Shown here piece after piece: positions 8,341-11,558 of a stretch of DNA of 11,558 bases (position 1 is the stretch's first letter; each line of letters opens with the position of its first letter). Made by a program: the position numbers and the translations under genes. Source of the stretch: CAYXAA01 sp964462985 (lineage in GTDB: Bacteria; Pseudomonadota; Alphaproteobacteria; Rhizobiales; Stappiaceae); the NCBI GenBank assembly GCA_964462985.1, contig CAYXAA010000068.1, forward strand, positions 1 to 11,558, in the 5' to 3' direction. Under the pieces are notes generated by a model. The model did not search any database and was not told the DNA's origin. It saw only the letters and a list, made by a program, of their open reading frames with translations.

Positions 8341-8394
8341 TAGCAGAGCCAGCCGGCCGGCTCAATGTGAAGGCGCCGCGGGTTGAGCCATCGC

Positions 8395-8940
8395 CGCTCG
8401 ATCAGCCCGTGACGAGCCGGCGGCGTCCCCCAGCATTGCCGCAAGGCCGCCGTGCTGGCAGCGAACGCCGGGGGAAGCCCGCCTTACGCCGCGCCGCACC
8501 GCCGCGCGACCCGCGCCGGATCGATGATACCGTGCCAAGCCAGGCACCGCATCCAGCCACGCCAACGCCTTCAGCAGCAGGCCGCTGCCGGTCGGCCGCA
8601 GCCTGCACCCGTGATGCTCCCGCTGTGATGGCCGAATACGACAGCCCGCAGCCGCCTCGGCCGCAGCCCGCGCCCAGTGTCAACGCGAGCCAAGCGGCAA
8701 CGCGAGCCCAGCGGCAACGCGAGCTTGGAGGCATCCCAAGCCCGACCGCGGTCGCCGCCATGGCGTGGTCGATGTCGGCCAGCACGGCAACACCGCAGCC
8801 CGCGAGGCTTCGTTTAAGCGCTCGGCCGTCTCGTCGGAATGCCGGCGGTGTTCGAAGACGGTGAGGCCGTTTGGCACACGCCGCACACGCACCACCACCC
8901 CTGTCGACGCATACCCCAGCCGCGGCGTGGGCACGAACCT
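8395..8940 (-). pseudogene. Decayed DUF302-family gene
   Basis: Blocks typical of DUF302 proteins occur in order on the minus strand but in different frames. 'HRRHSDETAERLNEA' (about 8806-8850) is followed, after an apparent single-base loss at 8805-8807, by 'LAGCGVAVLADIDHAMAATA' and then 'VGLGMPP' (8726-8806). This corresponds to the family core G-V-x-V-x-A-x-I-D-H-A with GLxMPP. The expected FGNP segment is missing and replaced by a 17-bp tandem repeat. 'LLLKALAWLD' (8548-8580) resembles the family's LPLKALVWED. No frame joins these blocks, so the gene is judged non-functional. DUF302 has no settled biochemical role. The 3' edge near 8395 and 5' edge near 8940 are approximate. It lies immediately upstream of purB in the same orientation. 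Confidence 0.55.
8682..8728. repeat. 17-bp tandem repeat inside the DUF302 remnant
   Basis: AACGCGAGCCAAGCGGC (8682-8698) is followed by AACGCGAGCCCAGCGGC (8699-8715), one mismatch apart, then a partial third copy (8716-8728). Because 17 is not a multiple of three, each added copy shifts the frame. Confidence 0.85.
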
Positions 8941-9027
8941 GGACCTGGACCGCACCCACCGTCCGGGCGAGCCAGCATCTCTTATGGTCCGGTCGCCAGC
9001 GCCGCCCACCGCCTCGAATTCTACCTA

Positions 9028-9047
9028 TAAGAGAGAAAATACTCTTA
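9028..9047 (-). terminator. Small AT-rich hairpin after the membrane-protein gene
   Basis: TAAGAG (9028-9033) pairs with CTCTTA (9042-9047) around 8 bases, about 20 bases beyond the stop of the minus-strand membrane-protein gene. The stem is weak and no U-tract follows, so it is only a candidate 3' end. Confidence 0.25.
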
Positions 9048-9065
9048 CACGATCTTAACGAGATA

Positions 9066-9536
9066 TCAAGGTCGATCCCTACGCTCGGCGGCGGCAAAGG
9101 CATAGGCGGCCAGGAACGCGAAGGGCAGCACCCAGGGCAGCAGCAGCCGGGAACCGACGACACCGAGCACATAGGCTGCCGAAGCGCTTGTGAACACGAA
9201 CTCGATGAGCGCCTCGACCGTGAAACCTCCAACATGCCAGCGGGCATAGTAGAGATTGAGCTGCCAATAGAGCAGAAGACTGCCGACCCCGGCCGTGCCA
9301 ATCGTCAGGCAGGCGAACATCGCCGCAAAGCGCGCGGAGCGCCGTCGGCTGCGCCGGGTGAGAAGCGTGGCTGCTGCCCAGGCGATGAGCGCGCCGATAA
9401 GCCCTGCGACAGCGAACACTGCAATCGCGGCCAGTGCCCGATGCGTGACGGCCTGCCCCAAGCCGATCGTCATGACAGTGGTCAGCAGACCAAGCACGAA
9501 TGACCAGGCAAGGGAGACGACAAGGGCGCGCAGCAC
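9066..9536 (-). CDS. Small multi-pass membrane protein of unknown function
   Basis: This 156-residue integral inner-membrane protein is not assigned to a characterised family. Hydrophobic segments lie at about residues 4-26, 33-58, 68-93 and 107-150; the last is long enough for two spans, giving four or five spans in all. A basic loop 'TRRSRRRSAR' (60-69) between the second and third spans is probably cytoplasmic by the positive-inside rule. The C-terminus 'ERRDRP' is charged. The start is GTG at 9536, with GGAG five bases upstream. Codon use matches the neighbouring good genes, and the hydrophobic pattern is too regular for a chance frame, so coding is likely. It is alone between the DUF302 remnant and a gene for a small secreted protein. 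No motif indicates transport or enzyme activity. Confidence 0.75.
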   Translation of the reverse strand: MLRALVVSLAWSFVLGLLTTVMTIGLGQAVTHRALAAIAVFAVAGLIGALIAWAAATLLTRRSRRRSARFAAMFACLTIGTAGVGSLLLYWQLNLYYARWHVGGFTVEALIEFVFTSASAAYVLGVVGSRLLLPWVLPFAFLAAYAFAAAERRDRP

Positions 9537-9632
9537 GAACGCTCCGATTGTTGGACGAACCCTTACGACGGCGGGTCATGACGCGCCGACCACCTTTGCC
9601 CCGGGCTACCCACGGCTGCCGTGAGGGCGCCC

Positions 9633-9657
9633 CGGCGCAACGCTAAGCGTAGCGCCG
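9633..9657 (-). terminator. Hairpin after the small secreted-protein gene
   Basis: CGGCGC (9633-9638) and GCGCCG (9652-9657), then ACGC (9640-9643) and GCGT (9647-9650), form a 10-bp stem broken by one A-A mismatch around a 3-base loop. It lies about 29 bases beyond the stop of the minus-strand secreted-protein gene. On that strand it is followed by G/C, not T. On the plus strand it is followed by TTGCTTAT, but no plus-strand gene precedes it. Confidence 0.4.
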
Positions 9658-9685
9658 TTGCTTATCTGCAATTGTGCAGGCTGGT

Positions 9686-10087
9686 CTATTCCGTGGCAAA
9701 TTCTATTCCGTCGAACTGAACATATCCGCCGGTCTTGGCGACCCGACCGCGGACGATCGGGCCGACGAGGGGGTCGTAGGCGATGACCCAACCCGACGCA
9801 TCCTCGCCCGATATGCTGAAATCGGACGCGGAAAGCGTCGGGAACGGATGATATGACCCATCAATCGGATTGCGAAAGTAGAGGGTCGAGAAAAGGGTGT
9901 TGAACCGCTCCGCGGCAAGGCGTGAGGCTTCGGCCGCCGTCTCTACATGCGTCGTCATCTTGTCATCCTGTGCGTAAGCGCGGATCGGAAGGAAGGTCAG
10001 GACCATCACCGTCAGCAGGGCTGCGGCGCTTCTTGTATTGCTCCTGCGCCCCGATCGCGGGACGATTCGAGCGTTTGCAGATGTCAT
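9686..10087 (-). CDS. Small secreted protein of unknown function
   Basis: This 133-residue protein has an apparent Sec signal peptide: a basic start 'RSGRRSNTR', a hydrophobic core 'SAAALLTVMVLTFLPI' and a likely cleavage after 'AYA' (about residue 39), leaving a mature domain of roughly 94 residues beginning QDD. The mature part starts with a short helix-like stretch 'VETAAEASRLAAERFNTLFS'. It continues with beta-prone, aromatic-rich sequence including 'GWVIAYDPLVGPIVRG' and 'GGYVQFDGIEF'. It has no cysteines and no catalytic motif I can name. The ATG at 10087 has GAGGGT about six to nine bases upstream. It lies 115 bases downstream of the metalloprotease gene on the same strand, so co-transcription is possible. 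The real signal peptide argues that it is a genuine gene; I do not recognise the family. Confidence 0.65.
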   Translation of the reverse strand: MTSANARIVPRSGRRSNTRSAAALLTVMVLTFLPIRAYAQDDKMTTHVETAAEASRLAAERFNTLFSTLYFRNPIDGSYHPFPTLSASDFSISGEDASGWVIAYDPLVGPIVRGRVAKTGGYVQFDGIEFATE

Positions 10088-10202
10088 CGACTTACCCTCG
10101 TTCGCCGCATGAAGGTGCTTGGAAAATCGCTGGCCCGATCCGAAAAGCGAGGAGGCTGGCGCCGGCGGGCGAACCGGTGCAACGCCAGTTTCAGCTTCCG
10201 GA

Positions 10203-10781
10203 TCAGCAGGCGATCAGGAAGCCGCTTTTCTTGATCTGCGTCGCCTGTTCCGCATTGAAGGTCGGCGAGCTTCCGGCGGGAATGCCGTTGGTACTCTTGT
10301 ACATGATGTTGCTGGTGCTTTCCGTATGGACCGGCGAAAACGAGGGTCCCAGCAGCACATGGCCGATTTCATGCGCCAGAGTGTAGACCGTCGCATCGGC
10401 GCCGATGACAACGGCCGGCTTGCTCGGAGCATGGCCGGCACAACCGTTCAACGAACCGGAACTGGTCTTGACCCCGCCGACGATGAAGACGGCAACCCCC
10501 GATCCAGGGCTGATCTTCGCCAGTTCGTAAAGATCTTCCTGCTCAGAACTGAATTGGTTCCACTTGCATTCGCCATCGATCACATTGAACTTCACGGCAT
10601 CTGCTTCGCTCAAAGCAAGGCAAAATTCGGATCGGATGTCCATGAAAATGCCGTTGGACCCGAATAATTTTCCAGCGATTTCGATCGCTTTACTGTAATT
10701 GAAATTGGGAAGTGCAAGCGTCCGAATGTGGATGGGCAGGCGTTTGGTACAGTTGTTCCCATACTTATCCTTTTTCATCAT
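10203..10781 (-). CDS. Matrixin-like zinc metalloprotease (HExxH, zincin fold)
   Basis: This 192-residue putative zinc-dependent peptidase has a core 'TLAHEIGHVLLG' with His137, Glu138 and His141 as two zinc ligands and the catalytic base. His152 in 'SFSPVH' is a plausible third ligand. 'STSNIMY' with Met160 looks like the Met-turn of metzincins. The spacing from HEIGH to the third His is longer than the strict HExxHxxGxxH pattern, so it is a variant zincin. An upstream 'GVAVFIVGG' strand and 'NGCAGHAPSKPAVVIGADA' fit the edge-strand region before the active helix. Five cysteines are present (11, 54, 72, 114, 192) but no signal peptide, so its location is unclear. Adjacent ATG codons at 10781 and 10778 follow AAAGGAA. 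The 5' part is AT-richer than the neighbours, suggesting transfer. It follows the groEL terminator and probably has its own promoter. Confidence 0.75.
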   Translation of the reverse strand: MMKKDKYGNNCTKRLPIHIRTLALPNFNYSKAIEIAGKLFGSNGIFMDIRSEFCLALSEADAVKFNVIDGECKWNQFSSEQEDLYELAKISPGSGVAVFIVGGVKTSSGSLNGCAGHAPSKPAVVIGADATVYTLAHEIGHVLLGPSFSPVHTESTSNIMYKSTNGIPAGSSPTFNAEQATQIKKSGFLIAC

Positions 10782-10807
10782 CAAAATTCCTTTAAAGTAA
10801 TGATGAT
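10777..10807 (-). promoter_or_regulatory. Inverted repeat that can pair with the metalloprotease start codons
   Basis: ATCATCA (10777-10783) is the exact complement of TGATGAT (10801-10807). In the minus-strand mRNA the twin AUG codons lie in one arm, and the ribosome site AAAGGAA lies in the 17-base loop. Such a short AU-rich stem could restrain translation, but it may also be chance. Confidence 0.3.
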
Positions 10808-10884
10808 TTTCATACCGTAGGCTTAGTTTCGATAATTTTTTATGCCCCACATCACACTTCGGTCGTTCTGGAACAAACTCGAAT

Positions 10885-10917
10885 AAAAAAAGCAGCCCCC
10901 GACGCATCGGGAGCTGC
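10885..10917 (-). terminator. Intrinsic terminator of groEL
   Basis: GCAGC plus CCCGA (10892-10902) pair with TCGGG plus GCTGC (10907-10917) around a 4-base loop with one internal mismatch. On the minus strand seven T residues follow directly (10885-10891). This is a textbook Rho-independent terminator, 59 bases after the groEL stop. Confidence 0.92.
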
Positions 10918-10936
10918 GAATTGTACTGAGATTCGC

Positions 10937-10961
10937 GCGGCGCCACACTGAGCGGCGCCGC
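10937..10961 (-). terminator. Second hairpin between groEL stop and its terminator
   Basis: GCGGCGCC (10937-10944) and GGCGCCGC (10954-10961) form a perfect 8-bp stem with a 9-base loop, 15 bases after the groEL stop. It has no T-tract. It probably adds a stable 3' structure ahead of the main terminator. Confidence 0.5.
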
Positions 10962-10975
10962 TTTCGGACGAGGCG

Positions 10976-11558
<583 letters not shown>

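Noticed and set aside
8346..8363. GAGCC/GGCTC hairpin as terminator of the DUF302 gene
   Set aside because: It has a 5-bp stem, an 8-base loop and no T-tract on either strand, so it is mentioned only as part of the purB leader.
8402..9301. 299-codon minus-strand ORF overlapping the DUF302 remnant and the membrane-protein gene
   Set aside because: It joins unrelated frames. Only its 'LAGCGVAVLADIDHAMAATA' part has family similarity, which is explained by the pseudogene.

Overview
The window reads as chromosomal DNA of a G+C-rich alphaproteobacterium, most likely of the order Hyphomicrobiales (Rhizobiales). The support is a BA14K-family secreted protein, a GroEL tail ending in PGGGMDF, an alphaproteobacterial-type PurB and strongly GC-biased third codon positions. 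No sequence search could be run, so the taxonomy is inference.

Layout from left to right. A GNAT acetyltransferase (minus) is followed by a decayed IS1595-type transposase fragment and a non-coding stretch. A glutathione S-transferase (plus) then converges on an FAD-dependent amino-acid-oxidase-type enzyme (minus). That oxidase is divergent from a polytopic SBF-like transporter (plus). About 1 kb of poorly coding sequence follows, containing small repeats, an AT-rich island and a nested inverted repeat. Next, all on the minus strand, come an RBBP9-type serine hydrolase, a BA14K protein with a clear terminator, a broken purB, a decayed DUF302-type gene, a small multi-pass membrane protein, a small secreted protein of unknown function, a matrixin-like zinc metalloprotease, and the C-terminal third of groEL with a textbook terminator.

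The genes do not form one pathway. The window is a patchwork of single-gene units with signs of erosion: an IS remnant, a frameshifted DUF302 gene, and a purB carrying both an in-frame amber codon and an apparent 19-bp deletion. The broken purB is the most striking observation, because adenylosuccinate lyase is needed for de novo purine and AMP synthesis. It implies a second copy elsewhere, purine dependence, or a sequence or assembly problem. The small metalloprotease beside groEL, with an AT-rich leader that can pair with its start codons, is the best candidate for uncharacterised biology. I found no CRISPR array, tRNA, rRNA or intact mobile element, and no convincing multi-gene novel system.
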